Below are positions 42,609 through 52,123 of a DNA stretch of 64,000 bases, one piece after another (position 1 is the stretch's first letter; each line of letters begins with the position of its first letter). The stretch comes from Mesorhizobium qingshengii (GTDB lineage: Bacteria; Pseudomonadota; Alphaproteobacteria; Rhizobiales; Rhizobiaceae), in assembly GCF_027563465.1 (NCBI RefSeq), contig NZ_JAPFQA010000006.1, positions 186,001-250,000 on the forward strand. Reading direction: 5' to 3'. The translations under genes were made by a program, and so were the position numbers. Under the pieces are notes generated by a model. The model saw only the letters and a list, made by a program, of their open reading frames with translations. It made no database searches and had not been told where the DNA came from.

Positions 42609-45600
42609 TTATTTGCGCGCCAGCAGGGCCTTGACCAGTTTTTCATCGATCGTGCCGGTCGCCGGCATCTTGTTGTCGGTCTGGAAAGCCATGATAGCGG
42701 TCTTTGTCTTCTGGCCCATCTTGCCGTCGGCGCCGCCGGCATCGTAGCCATTCTTGTTGAGAATGCGCTGGATGTTCTGGATGGCCTTCGTCATGTCGAT
42801 GCTGGCGGTCGTCTGCGGAGTGTCGTTCTGCCAGGATTCGGGAATGTCCGCCGAATTGGACGCCGGATCCAGCGGCTTGGCCTTCCACAGTTCGGCAGCG
42901 GCGCGGGCGCGTTCGAGCTGCTCGGGCCGCAGCGCATTGGCGATCTCGTCGCGCTTGGCCGCCGCATCCTTGTCGCCTGTCTTGGCGACGAGAGCGAACC
43001 ATTTGTAGGATTCCTCGAGGTTCTGCTTCATGCCGACGCCCTTGGCGGCGAGGATACCGAGATTGAACTGGCTGTCCTTGACGCCGACATCGGCGGCCGC
43101 CTGGAACCAGTGGGCGGCCGACTCATTGTCGGTCACGCCGTCCGCCGCCATGGCGAACAGCACGGCCAGATTGTGCATGGCGCTGGCGTTGCCCTGCTCG
43201 GCGGCGAGCTGGTACCAGGTCTTGGCTTTCTTGATGTCGCGGGCGACGCCGATGCCCTTTTCGTAGAAATTGCCGATGCGGTATTCGGCCGGCGCAAAGC
43301 CGAGTTCCGCCGCCTTCTCGTACCATTTGGCGGCCGCCGCCATGTCTTCCTTGACGCCGCGCGACTCGGCGTAGCGCGAGCCGATCTCGAACAGCGCCTT
43401 GGCGTCGCCATTGGCGGCTGCGTCACGCAAGGCGGCCGGGCCGGCATTGGCGGGAATGTCGATCTTGGCCGCGGCCGTCGCCGGGGGTGCGTCCGCTGGC
43501 GGAACCGCGCCTGTGGTATCCGTGGCTGGCGCGGCCGCGATCGGCTGAGCGCCGGTGTCGGCATCGGTTGCTTCCGCGGCCGGCGCGGCGACCGGGGCCG
43601 GCGCTATCGGCGCCGCAGCCGAGGCTGTCGTGCCGGATGCCGCCGGGCCAGCATCGGTGGGCATGGCCGAAGCAACAGGCATCGGAGCGGGCTCGGCTGT
43701 CGGTGCCGCATCCATCGACGGCTCGACGCCCGGTGGCGCTGCCATCGTGGCTTGCGTCGCCATGTCGTCCTTGGTTGCCGGTTCGGATGGCTCGGCCTGC
43801 CTGACGGCACGGGCCGGCGCGGTTTCCAGTGCCGGGGGCCGCGCATCCGCCTTTGCCTGGCTTGCGGTGTCGAGCGAGGCGGTTTGCACCGGTTGGGAAG
43901 CCGCGATCGGTGCGGCGTCGTTGCTCGCAACTTGCGCGGGATCGGCGAAGAAAGCCTTGCCCAGTTGCAGGCCGGCAAGCGCCAGCAAGATCGCGGTTGA
44001 CCCCATCAGGATCGGCTTGCGTCGCGCCTTGAGCAGGTCACCGATCCGCAGCGCCTTGACCGGTCCGGTCATCGTCGACTGACGTTTCAGGGCATCGGCC
44101 TCGGCGGCGGCGGCCTGCGCCGCGCGCCGCGCCGCGGCGATGAAATCCGATTTGGCGGCATCGGTGTCGCTGGGCTTGGCCGGTTGGCCGCGCTCGTCAC
44201 GCACGCGCTTCATGATGGCGTTGAGGTCCGGTGCGCCAGAGCCGGGCTCCAGCGGCCGGTTGGCCATTTTCGGATCGAGCGGCTCGTCGAGGTCCACACT
44301 CGGGGTCGGAGCGCTCGGCGCCGAGCCGGCCAGTGGTACGTCCGCCTCCTTCCTGCCCCTGAATGCGCGCGCCAGCCCGCCGAACATCGATTTGCGGCGA
44401 CCCGCCGGCTCGCCACTGTCGGCGATCGTGTCGGAACCAAGGGCTGCCATGGCCGCGGCAGCGGCGGCCTCGGCCGGCGTACGCGTGCCCAGGTCGCGCG
44501 TACCCAGGTCGCCACGCGTACCCAGGTCGCTCCGCGTACCCAGGTCGCCGCGCATGATGGCGGCGACGCGGCCATCGAGATCGGCCATGTCTCCGGTCAA
44601 TGGCATTGGCTCGTCGATGTCCATCGACGGTGCGTCGACGGAGATCTTGGACTGCCGCGCGCGGCGCCTGCCGACCGACTCATCCGGTCGCGCGTCCAGG
44701 AGTTCGCTGACCGCCTCGACCGGCTCGCCGGGTTCCAGCGAGCCAAGCCTGTCGACGATCTTGAGCAGCGTGTCGTGGATGGCCTCGAACGTTCTCGAAT
44801 TGCGCTCGTCTGAGCGCCGCGTCAGCGCTTCGAGCGTCTTCAGGTCCTGAGCGAGGCCGGAAACCGCCGTCGTGTTGGCGCTCGAACCGGCCAGCGATCG
44901 CACCGCGTTCTCAGCCGCTTCGCGTGCCGCGCCGAGAATGGAATCGCGGGTTCCGGCCAGCGACTTTTCGATTTCGTCGAGGCGCGGGCTGATGTCCTCG
45001 AATTCCGGCAGCGGCGTGCTGGGCTTGGAAAGATGGGCGGACAGGCCGGCGACCTGTGCTTCCAGGCTTCGGATCAGCGCTGGATCGATGCCGGCCACTT
45101 GCGCGGCGGACGCGTCCAGCCGGCTTGAAATGTCTTCGAGCCGGCTTTCCAGGCCGCGGATCGCTGCTTCGCCGGCGGGATCTGGAACACGCGTTTCGAT
45201 GCGCTGGGCCAGAGCGGTGAAGCGGGCGTCGATGGCGTCCATGATGCCGGCGCTGTCGACTTGCGGCATGCGCTCGTCCAGCCTGTCGGCAACTTCGTCC
45301 AGCCGGCGCTCGAGATCGCGGAACAGCATGTTGCCCTGTTCGATGGCGTCACCCTGGCGGCGTTCCATCATGCCGGACAGCACGTCGAAGCGCTGCTCCA
45401 GCCCATGGAAGATGTAGTCGGCATCAGGCATGGCAGGCGCCTGGTCGATCTTGTCGGCGATGAGTGCGATCTGGTTGGCCAGGCGCTCCATCGCCTGCTC
45501 GGGCAGATCGGCGCGGCCGGCGAGCTCGTCGACCCGGCTCGACAGCGTGTTCAGGCGGTCCATGACCGCGTTGCCGGGGCGATCCTGCGCCACTTCCTCG

Positions 45601-46643
45601 ATCTGTCCGGCAAGCGAGTCGATCCGCTTCTCGATGCGCTCGAAAGCCTCATGGTCGAATGAATTGGCTTGCGCCGCGACGGTCGATGCAACGATGGCGC
45701 GGGAAATCTCGTCCAGCCGCTCATCGATCATGCCAAGCGTGTCGCTGCCGCGATTGTCCTGCTGGCTGGCGAAGTGGTCGACGGCGCCGGCAAGCGTGCG
45801 TACCTTGTCCTCGAGCGAGCGCAGCGACAGCGATTCCGGCAGATTGTTGACGGCGTTGCTGATCTGCTCCAGCCGGTCGGTCAGCATCGACAGGCCGGGG
45901 CCGTCCGAGCGCTTGCGCTGGTCGGCATCGACGCGATCCTCGAAAGCCGTCCAGCGGCGATCGAAATCGTCCCAGCGGCGATCGACTTTCTGCACACTCT
46001 CCTCGCGCGCCAGCGTGTCGAGCGCCGCCTTGACCTGCTCGAGTTCGAGCCGCAGCATGTTGACGCTTCTGTCGTCGCTCTTCTCGGCCAGCGTCTGGAT
46101 GGCGCCGGAAAGCCTCTCGAACTCAAGGCCGAGTTCGGCGCTGCCCTTGGCCATGGCGCCGGACGGGCCGCCTGGTGTCGCGCTCGACTGGAAGGCCCGC
46201 TCGATGTCCTTGCGCAGCGCTTCGAATTCACGCTGCAGCCCGGCGGTCATCTGGTGGCGCAGTTCCTCACGCATGCCGCGCAATTCGCCGGCGATCTTGC
46301 CGACCATGGCAACGCCGTCTTCCTGTCCCCGCACGCGATCGATGTCGCGCGCAATGGCCTGGTAATTCTGCTCGAAAGCGGCGGCGGGCTGTATCGGGCT
46401 CTGCGGGCGCGGCGCCGGCTGCGGATCCTCGTACCAGCGCTGCTGGCCGGCGGGCCGGGCGGCGGGATAGCGGGCGTCGGCGCCATATTGGCGCGGATCG
46501 GGACGACCCATCGGATCCTCGCGGGTTCGCTCCAGTCGCTGTTCCAGCGTCTCCAGCGAGCGGTTCAACTGCTCGAGCGTGGTCTGCGGCCTGCGCTGCC
46601 TGCCGGCGTTGAGTGTATCGAGATAGGACCGCTTGCTGTTCAT
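42609..46643 (-). CDS. podJ: PodJ-like polar localisation protein with Sel1 repeats
   Basis: Large protein of 1344 residues. The N-terminal two thirds is predicted coiled coil and Glu/Gln/Arg-rich (from about 20 to 690). A basic, disordered stretch and one membrane helix follow (PILMGSTAILLALAGLQLGK, about 875-895). Next is a Pro/Ala/Thr-rich linker, then about four Sel1-type repeats (for example AAKWYEKAAELGFAPAEYRI) and a C-terminal peptidoglycan-binding domain (IQRILNKNGYDAGGADGKMG). This is the plan of PodJ in Agrobacterium and Caulobacter. A short tandem repeat is present at about residues 697-722. Confidence 0.82.
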   Translation of the reverse strand: MNSKRSYLDTLNAGRQRRPQTTLEQLNRSLETLEQRLERTREDPMGRPDPRQYGADARYPAARPAGQQRWYEDPQPAPRPQSPIQPAAAFEQNYQAIARDIDRVRGQEDGVAMVGKIAGELRGMREELRHQMTAGLQREFEALRKDIERAFQSSATPGGPSGAMAKGSAELGLEFERLSGAIQTLAEKSDDRSVNMLRLELEQVKAALDTLAREESVQKVDRRWDDFDRRWTAFEDRVDADQRKRSDGPGLSMLTDRLEQISNAVNNLPESLSLRSLEDKVRTLAGAVDHFASQQDNRGSDTLGMIDERLDEISRAIVASTVAAQANSFDHEAFERIEKRIDSLAGQIEEVAQDRPGNAVMDRLNTLSSRVDELAGRADLPEQAMERLANQIALIADKIDQAPAMPDADYIFHGLEQRFDVLSGMMERRQGDAIEQGNMLFRDLERRLDEVADRLDERMPQVDSAGIMDAIDARFTALAQRIETRVPDPAGEAAIRGLESRLEDISSRLDASAAQVAGIDPALIRSLEAQVAGLSAHLSKPSTPLPEFEDISPRLDEIEKSLAGTRDSILGAAREAAENAVRSLAGSSANTTAVSGLAQDLKTLEALTRRSDERNSRTFEAIHDTLLKIVDRLGSLEPGEPVEAVSELLDARPDESVGRRRARQSKISVDAPSMDIDEPMPLTGDMADLDGRVAAIMRGDLGTRSDLGTRGDLGTRDLGTRTPAEAAAAAAMAALGSDTIADSGEPAGRRKSMFGGLARAFRGRKEADVPLAGSAPSAPTPSVDLDEPLDPKMANRPLEPGSGAPDLNAIMKRVRDERGQPAKPSDTDAAKSDFIAAARRAAQAAAAEADALKRQSTMTGPVKALRIGDLLKARRKPILMGSTAILLALAGLQLGKAFFADPAQVASNDAAPIAASQPVQTASLDTASQAKADARPPALETAPARAVRQAEPSEPATKDDMATQATMAAPPGVEPSMDAAPTAEPAPMPVASAMPTDAGPAASGTTASAAAPIAPAPVAAPAAEATDADTGAQPIAAAPATDTTGAVPPADAPPATAAAKIDIPANAGPAALRDAAANGDAKALFEIGSRYAESRGVKEDMAAAAKWYEKAAELGFAPAEYRIGNFYEKGIGVARDIKKAKTWYQLAAEQGNASAMHNLAVLFAMAADGVTDNESAAHWFQAAADVGVKDSQFNLGILAAKGVGMKQNLEESYKWFALVAKTGDKDAAAKRDEIANALRPEQLERARAAAELWKAKPLDPASNSADIPESWQNDTPQTTASIDMTKAIQNIQRILNKNGYDAGGADGKMGQKTKTAIMAFQTDNKMPATGTIDEKLVKALLARK
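44481..44552. repeat. Short tandem repeat inside podJ
   Basis: About four copies of a 15-18 base unit with core CGCGTACCCAGGTCGC (plus strand). They encode a repeated RGDLGT/RSDLGT/RDLGT peptide in the low-complexity linker. Unit number could vary by slippage. Confidence 0.8.
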
Positions 46644-47099
46644 CTGTGCGTCCGTCTTTCAGAATGGCTGGCTTGTGGCCAACTCCCCCAAGTCCCTGTC
46701 GGAACGAGGCGACCGGACGGCTTTGCCGCGGTGGAAGACAAGCTTCCCGGGTTCTCACCCGCGCTCCGAAAAACCGTGAAAAATTCGATACAGGATAAAC
46801 ACGGGTAGCCGACGCGCCCACATTTCGCCCAACGTGGTAAACAACGCGTTAACCAAACTTAAGAAGTTGCAATCATGTTGGCTTCGGGCCTGACGGTGCG
46901 GCATAAAGCTCCGCTCGCAGAACGCCCTTGCGTCATGAGGCGGCTATCGGTATAGAATTGACGTAAACGTAAAAGGCGCATTGAGCGTGCTGTTTGCGAT
47001 TTGTTTGTTGAAACCACGACTGGAAGCACGCCCCCGCTTCCAGTCAGGCGACGCACGGTCCAGGACCGCGACGCCACCAGACGGGGAAAGCCAGTGACC
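46644..47099. other. podJ/merR divergent region
   Basis: These 456 bases hold the promoters of podJ and the MerR gene. The part before 46870 holds TTAAC-type half-sites (46848-46861) but no exact CtrA site. A LiuR-like operator lies at 46958-46970. No credible gene is seen. Confidence 0.45.
46958..46970 (+). promoter_or_regulatory. LiuR-like operator upstream of merR
   Basis: TTGACGTAAACGT, matching the core of the palindrome at 47737-47768. It lies about 130 bases before the MerR start, suggesting autoregulation. Confidence 0.55.
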
Positions 47100-47558
47100 A
47101 TGAAGCTTATCTCGGCCGGCGAGACCGCGGCCAATACCAATATGTCTGTTGAAGCCGGCGAGGACCTTGTCCGCATCGGCGAGATGGCGAAGAAATATGG
47201 AGTAACGCTGCGCACGCTGCGTTTCTACGAAGACAAGGGCCTGCTCAACCCGCAGCGCGACGGTTCGACCCGTCTCTACACGCGTCGCGACAGGGCGCGG
47301 CTGAAGCTGATCCTGCTTGGGCGCAAGGTCGGGTTCTCGCTGCGCGACGTCAAGCAGATGATGGACCTCTACGATCCGACCGGTTCCAACACCAAGCAAC
47401 TGCGGCTTGCGCTGGACAAGTCGGAAAAGCAGCTTTCACGCCTGCAGAAGCAGCGGGCGCTGATCGACGACGCCATCAACGAGCTGAGCGGCTCGATGTC
47501 GGCAGTACGCCAGATGCTGGCCGAGCGTTCGGTGCCACAGGCGAGCGCGGCAAGCTAG
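47100..47558 (+). CDS. MerR-family regulator (LiuR-like)
   Basis: Transcription factor of 152 residues: winged helix about 20-85 (VRIGEMAKKYGVTLRTLRFYEDKGLLNP, quoted in part: EMAKKYGVTLRTLRFYEDKG), then a coiled-coil dimer helix. No cysteine metal site is present, so it is not a metal sensor. Location before an acyl-CoA dehydrogenase operon with a shared palindrome fits the LiuR group that controls fatty- or branched-chain acyl-CoA degradation. GTG at 47094 is an alternative start; GGGGAAAG precedes both. Confidence 0.85.
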   Translation: MKLISAGETAANTNMSVEAGEDLVRIGEMAKKYGVTLRTLRFYEDKGLLNPQRDGSTRLYTRRDRARLKLILLGRKVGFSLRDVKQMMDLYDPTGSNTKQLRLALDKSEKQLSRLQKQRALIDDAINELSGSMSAVRQMLAERSVPQASAAS

Positions 47559-47598
47559 GCCATCTGCTGATTCCGACGCCGTCGGACTCCTGACCATC

Positions 47599-47628
47599 AA
47601 AGCCGCGTGGCTCCGCCGCGCGGCTTTT
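47599..47628 (+). terminator. Terminator after merR
   Basis: Stem AAAGCCGCG (47599-47607) / CGCGGCTTT (47619-47627) followed by TTCG. It lies 40 bases after the regulator stop. Confidence 0.75.
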
Positions 47629-47736
47629 CGCTGTCTGCGCCCGCCATGTAGCCCTTCTGGTTGTTTCGCGCTGGCTTGCGCGATGCCGCGCCGCTAGGCT
47701 CCTTGCGCTCAGGGGCGGGAAATCTTGTCGCATCGA

Positions 47737-47768
47737 AAAAATTGACGTTTACGCAAACGTCAATTTTT
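47737..47768 (+). promoter_or_regulatory. Palindromic operator of the beta-oxidation operon
   Basis: Perfect 14-base inverted repeat AAAAATTGACGTTT / AAACGTCAATTTTT around the 4-base centre ACGC. It lies 88 bases before the first acyl-CoA dehydrogenase start. The core TTGACGTTTACG matches the LiuR-type consensus as I recall it. Confidence 0.75.
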
Positions 47769-47855
47769 GCTATCCCGGCCCCAACACAGGTCCGCATGCC
47801 GCCCTGGCTTGATTTCGGGGGCTTTCGGATCAGGTTTGCAGGGTGGAGAAAAAGC

Positions 47856-49646
47856 ATGCCGACATACAGGGCTCCGGTCCAGGACACGCTGTTCGTGCTC
47901 AACGAGGTGCTGGGCTATCAGCGCTATTCGAACCTTCCCGGATTTTCCGACGCCACGCCCGATGTGCTGGAGGCGATCCTCGCCGAAGGCGCCAAGCTCG
48001 CCGAGAACGTCATGCATCCGCTCAACCGTGTCGGCGACATGGAAGGCTGCGTCCGTCACGACGATGGTTCGGTGACGACGCCGAAAGGCTTCAAGGAGGC
48101 CTTCGACCAGTATCGCGAAGGTGGCTGGATGGGGCTGGCGGCACCTGTCGAGTTCGGTGGCCAGGGCCTGCCCTATGCCGTGCATACGGCGGTTTCCGAA
48201 TACTTGGTCTCGGCCAACATGTCGCTGATGATGTATCCGGGCCTGACACAGGGCGCGATCGCGGCGATCATCACTCACGGCACCGACGAGCAGAAGGCCA
48301 AATGGTTGCCGAGGATGGTCGAGGGTGCCTGGACCGGCACCATGAACCTGACCGAGCCGCATTGCGGCACCGATCTCGGCCTGCTGCGCACCAAGGCGGT
48401 GCCGAACGGCGACGGCACCTACAAGATTTCAGGCCAGAAGATCTTCATCTCGGCCGGCGAGCACGACATGTCCGACAACATCGTCCATCTGGTGCTGGCC
48501 CGCATCGAGGGCGCGCCTGAAGGCGTCAAGGGCATTTCGCTGTTCATCGTGCCGAAGCTCAAGCTCGACGCATCGGGCAATCCGGGCAAGAGGAACACCG
48601 TCTCATGCGGCTCGATCGAGGAGAAGATGGGCATCCACGGCAATTCGACTTGCGTCATGAACTATGACGAGGCCGAAGGCACGCTGCTCGGCGAGGCCAA
48701 TGGCGGCCTCAAGGCGATGTTCACGATGATGAACGAGGCGCGGCTCGGTGTCGGTCTGCAGGGGTTGTCGCTGTCGGAGATCGCCTACCAGAATGCTGTC
48801 GCCTACGCCAAGGACCGTTTGCAGGGTCGATCGCTGTCGGGGGCCAAGGCGCCGGACAAGAAGGCCGACCCGATCATCGTCCATCCCGACATCCGCCGCA
48901 GCCTGATGACCATGAAGGCCTTCAACGAGGCCGGCCGCGCGCTGGCGCTGTGGACCGCCATCAAGTCCGACATCGCCCATCGCTCCGGCGACGACAAGGA
49001 TCGCCAGGCCGCCGACGACTACACCGGCCTGATGACGCCGGTGGTCAAGGGCGTGCTCACCGACAAGGGTTTCGACCACGCCGTGATGGCGCAGCAGGTG
49101 TTCGGCGGTCACGGTTACATCGAAGAGCATGGCATGAGCCAGTTCGTGCGCGATGCCCGCATCGCCATGATCTATGAAGGCGCCAACGGCATCCAGGCGC
49201 TCGACCTTGTCGGCCGCAAGCTTGGTTTGAATGGCGGTCGCGCCGTGCAGGCCTTCTTCAAGGAGGTCGGTGAGTTCTGCGAGGAAAACCGCTCCGACGA
49301 GAAGATGGCGTCCTTCACCAAGGCACTGAAGAAGGGTCTCAACGACCTGCAGGCGGCGACCATGTGGCTGGTGCAGAACGGCATGGCCAGGCCCGACAAT
49401 GCAGGTGCCGCCTCGACCGACTACATGCATCTCTTCGGCCTTGTCGCGCTGGGTTACATGTGGGCGCAGATGGCCAAGGCGGCCCTTGGCAAGACGGGCG
49501 TCAACGGTTCCCAGTCCTTCTACGACAACAAGGTCGTGACGGCCCGCTTCTTCATGGAGCGGATCATGCCGGAGACCTCGGCGCACCTCGCCCGCATTTC
49601 GAGCGGCGCCGATACGTTGATGGCTCTGCCGGCGGAAGCGTTCTAA
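47856..49646 (+). CDS. Acyl-CoA dehydrogenase (long, C-terminal-domain type)
   Basis: FAD flavoprotein that oxidises acyl-CoA to trans-2-enoyl-CoA. The 596 residues are longer than short-chain enzymes because of an extra C-terminal domain, as in DmdC-type or FadE-like proteins. The signature GTDLGLLRTKA and the C-terminal MIYEGANGIQALDLVGRKLG are seen. The start follows GGAGAAAAAGC. First gene of the operon with another dehydrogenase, thiolase and FadJ-type protein. Confidence 0.92.
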   Translation: MPTYRAPVQDTLFVLNEVLGYQRYSNLPGFSDATPDVLEAILAEGAKLAENVMHPLNRVGDMEGCVRHDDGSVTTPKGFKEAFDQYREGGWMGLAAPVEFGGQGLPYAVHTAVSEYLVSANMSLMMYPGLTQGAIAAIITHGTDEQKAKWLPRMVEGAWTGTMNLTEPHCGTDLGLLRTKAVPNGDGTYKISGQKIFISAGEHDMSDNIVHLVLARIEGAPEGVKGISLFIVPKLKLDASGNPGKRNTVSCGSIEEKMGIHGNSTCVMNYDEAEGTLLGEANGGLKAMFTMMNEARLGVGLQGLSLSEIAYQNAVAYAKDRLQGRSLSGAKAPDKKADPIIVHPDIRRSLMTMKAFNEAGRALALWTAIKSDIAHRSGDDKDRQAADDYTGLMTPVVKGVLTDKGFDHAVMAQQVFGGHGYIEEHGMSQFVRDARIAMIYEGANGIQALDLVGRKLGLNGGRAVQAFFKEVGEFCEENRSDEKMASFTKALKKGLNDLQAATMWLVQNGMARPDNAGAASTDYMHLFGLVALGYMWAQMAKAALGKTGVNGSQSFYDNKVVTARFFMERIMPETSAHLARISSGADTLMALPAEAF

Positions 49647-49696
49647 GCTCGACCGCCGGCGCGGCCGGCCCTGTCTGTCGATACGCGGAGGAAATC

Positions 49697-50869
49697 GTGG
49701 CGACAAATCCCGCCGAAGTGCTCTCGTTGCCGAAGCCCGCCTGGGCAGCGGATGAAGTCGGTATGCTCTACGACATGGCGCATCGCTTCATGTCGGAAGA
49801 GATCGCGCCGCGTTACGACGAATTCGAGAAGAACGAGATGGTCGACCGCGAGAGCTGGTTGAAGGCCGGTGCGGCCGGTCTGCTCTGCGCTTCGATGCCG
49901 GAGGAATATGGCGGCTCGGGTGGCACCTTCGCCCATGAGAGCGCCATCATCGAGGCCATCGGCCATGTCGGTGTCGATGGTTTCGGCATCGGCCTGCACA
50001 ACTCGATCGTTGCGCCCTACGTTCTTCATTATGGTTCGGAAGAGCAGAAGAAGAAGTGGCTGCCGAAGCTGGCCACCGGCGAACTGATCGGCGCCATCGC
50101 CATGACCGAGCCCGGCGCCGGTTCCGACCTGCAGGGCGTCAAGACGCGGGCGCAGAAGGATGGCAACCAGTACAAGATCAACGGCTCCAAGACCTTCATC
50201 ACCAACGGCCAGTTGGCCAACTTCATCATCGTCGTCACCAAGACCGATCCGGAGAAGGGCGCCAAGGGCACCTCGCTGATCGTCGTCGAGACCGATCAGG
50301 TGGAAGGCTTCGAGCGCGGCCGCAACCTCGACAAGATCGGGCTGAAGGCCAACGACACATCGGAGCTGTTCTTCAATGATGTGCGTGTGCCGACCTCCAA
50401 CCTCCTCGGCCACGAAGAGGGACAAGGCTTCGTCCAACTGATGCAGCAATTGCCGCAGGAGCGGCTGCAGATCGGCACCGGTGCCATCGCCATGATCGAG
50501 CGGGCGCTGGCGCTGACCATCGACTACGTCAAGGACCGCAAGGCCTTCGGCAAGGCGATCATCGATTTCCAGAACACCCAGTTCAAGCTGGCCGAACTCA
50601 AGACCGAAGCGACCATCGGCCGTGTCTTCTACAATGACTGCGTCACCCGCCACATCGCCGGCGGTCTCGATCCGGTGACGGCCTCGATGGCCAAGTACTG
50701 GCTCAGCGACCTGCAGGGAAAGGTCGTCGACGAATGCCTTCAATTGCATGGCGGCTATGGCTACATGAATGAATATCCGATCGCCCGCATGTTCCGCGAC
50801 GCTCGCGTCCAGCGCATCTACGGCGGCACCAACGAGATCATGAAATTGCTGATCGGACGCTCGCTCTGA
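49697..50869 (+). CDS. Acyl-CoA dehydrogenase (standard)
   Basis: Acyl-CoA dehydrogenase of 390 residues. Motifs include MTEPGAGSDLQGVKTRAQ, the substrate loop RKAFGKAIIDFQNTQFKLA and the catalytic Glu region IYGGTNEIMKLLIGRSL at the C terminus. No ATG fits; GTG at 49697 is directly after GGAGGAAATC, which decides the start. It lies 50 bases after the preceding dehydrogenase gene. Confidence 0.92.
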   Translation: MATNPAEVLSLPKPAWAADEVGMLYDMAHRFMSEEIAPRYDEFEKNEMVDRESWLKAGAAGLLCASMPEEYGGSGGTFAHESAIIEAIGHVGVDGFGIGLHNSIVAPYVLHYGSEEQKKKWLPKLATGELIGAIAMTEPGAGSDLQGVKTRAQKDGNQYKINGSKTFITNGQLANFIIVVTKTDPEKGAKGTSLIVVETDQVEGFERGRNLDKIGLKANDTSELFFNDVRVPTSNLLGHEEGQGFVQLMQQLPQERLQIGTGAIAMIERALALTIDYVKDRKAFGKAIIDFQNTQFKLAELKTEATIGRVFYNDCVTRHIAGGLDPVTASMAKYWLSDLQGKVVDECLQLHGGYGYMNEYPIARMFRDARVQRIYGGTNEIMKLLIGRSL

Positions 50870-50900
50870 GCTGCGTCCGATAAACCCAAGGAGCAAGAAA

Positions 50901-52109
50901 ATGACTGACGCTTATGTCTATGATGCCGTGCGCACGCCGCGCGGCAAGGGCAGGAAGGACGGATCGTTGCACGAGGTGCCGGCGGTGCGGCTTGCCGCCA
51001 AGACGCTCGAGGCGTTGCGCGATCGCAATGGACTCGACACCGGCAACGTCGACGACATCATCTTCGGCTGCGTCGATCCGGTCGGCGAGGCGGGCTCGGT
51101 CATACCGCGCGCCGCCGCCTTCGAGGCCGGTTACGACACCAAGGCGCCAGGCATGCAGATCTCGCGCTTTTGTGCTTCCGGTCTCGACGCAATCAATTTC
51201 GGCGCCGCCAAGATCGCCCAGGGCGCCGACGAGATCGTCATTGCCGGCGGCGTCGAATCGATGTCGCGCGTCGGCATGGGCGCCTCCGGCGGTGCCTGGT
51301 TCATGGATCCCTCGGTCGGCTTGCCCGGCTGGTTCGTGCCGCAAGGCATCTCGGCCGACCTGATCGCCACCAAATACGGCTTCTCCCGCGACGACGTCGA
51401 CGCCTATGCGGTCGAGAGCCAGAAGCGCGCCGCCAAATCCTGGGCCGATGGCCGTTTCAAGAAGTCCGTCATCCCGATCAAGGACCAGAACGGCCTGACC
51501 ATCCTCGACCATGACGAGCACATGCGGCCCTCGACCGACATGCAGTCGCTGGCCGCACTCAACCCGTCCTTCGTCATGCCTGGCGAAATGGGCGGCTTCG
51601 ATGCCGTTGCAGTGCAGAAGCACCCCGAGGTTGAAGAGGTCAACCACGTCCACCACGCCGGCAACTCGTCCGGCATCGTCGATGGCGCCGCCGCCGTGCT
51701 GCTCGGCTCGAAGCGGGCCGGCAAGGCCATGGGCCTGAAGCCGCGGGCCCGCATCCGTACCTTCGCCAACATCGGTTCCGAACCGGTGCTGATGCTGACC
51801 GGTCCGGTCGACGTCACCGAGAAACTGTTGAAGCGCGCCAAGATGAAGCTGTCCGACATCGATCTGTTCGAACTCAACGAGGCCTTTGCCTCGGTGGTGC
51901 TGCGCTACATGCAGGCCTTTGATATCGAGCACGGCAAGATCAACGTCAATGGCGGCGCCATCGCCATGGGCCATCCGCTCGGCGCCACTGGTGCGATGAT
52001 CCTGGGCACGGTGCTGGACGAGCTCGAACGCCGGGACCTGAACACCGCGCTGGTGACGCTGTGCATCGGCGCCGGCATGGGCACCGCCACGATCATCGAA
52101 CGCGTCTGA
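50901..52109 (+). CDS. Acetyl-CoA C-acyltransferase (thiolase)
   Basis: Performs the last, thiolytic step of beta-oxidation. The 402 residues show the nucleophile C91 in [11 protein letters not shown], the general base in GHPLGATGA and the second Cys in [12 protein letters not shown]. Start AAGGAGCAAGAAAATG is strong. It lies 31 bases after the second dehydrogenase gene and 14 bases before the fadJ-like gene. Confidence 0.94.
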   Translation: MTDAYVYDAVRTPRGKGRKDGSLHEVPAVRLAAKTLEALRDRNGLDTGNVDDIIFGCVDPVGEAGSVIPRAAAFEAGYDTKAPGMQISRFCASGLDAINFGAAKIAQGADEIVIAGGVESMSRVGMGASGGAWFMDPSVGLPGWFVPQGISADLIATKYGFSRDDVDAYAVESQKRAAKSWADGRFKKSVIPIKDQNGLTILDHDEHMRPSTDMQSLAALNPSFVMPGEMGGFDAVAVQKHPEVEEVNHVHHAGNSSGIVDGAAAVLLGSKRAGKAMGLKPRARIRTFANIGSEPVLMLTGPVDVTEKLLKRAKMKLSDIDLFELNEAFASVVLRYMQAFDIEHGKINVNGGAIAMGHPLGATGAMILGTVLDELERRDLNTALVTLCIGAGMGTATIIERV

Positions 52110-52123
52110 CGGGGAGAGAAACG

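Noticed and set aside
42201..44000. A 599-residue plus-strand frame rich in Gly and Arg
   Set aside because: Antisense to the exporter and podJ; composition follows codon periodicity of the opposite strand.
44481..44552. CRISPR-like repeat
   Set aside because: Units are 15-18 bases without spacers and lie in frame in a coding region.
46848..46861. CtrA site (TTAA-N7-TTAA) upstream of podJ
   Set aside because: The two half-sites are six bases apart instead of seven, so the match is not exact.
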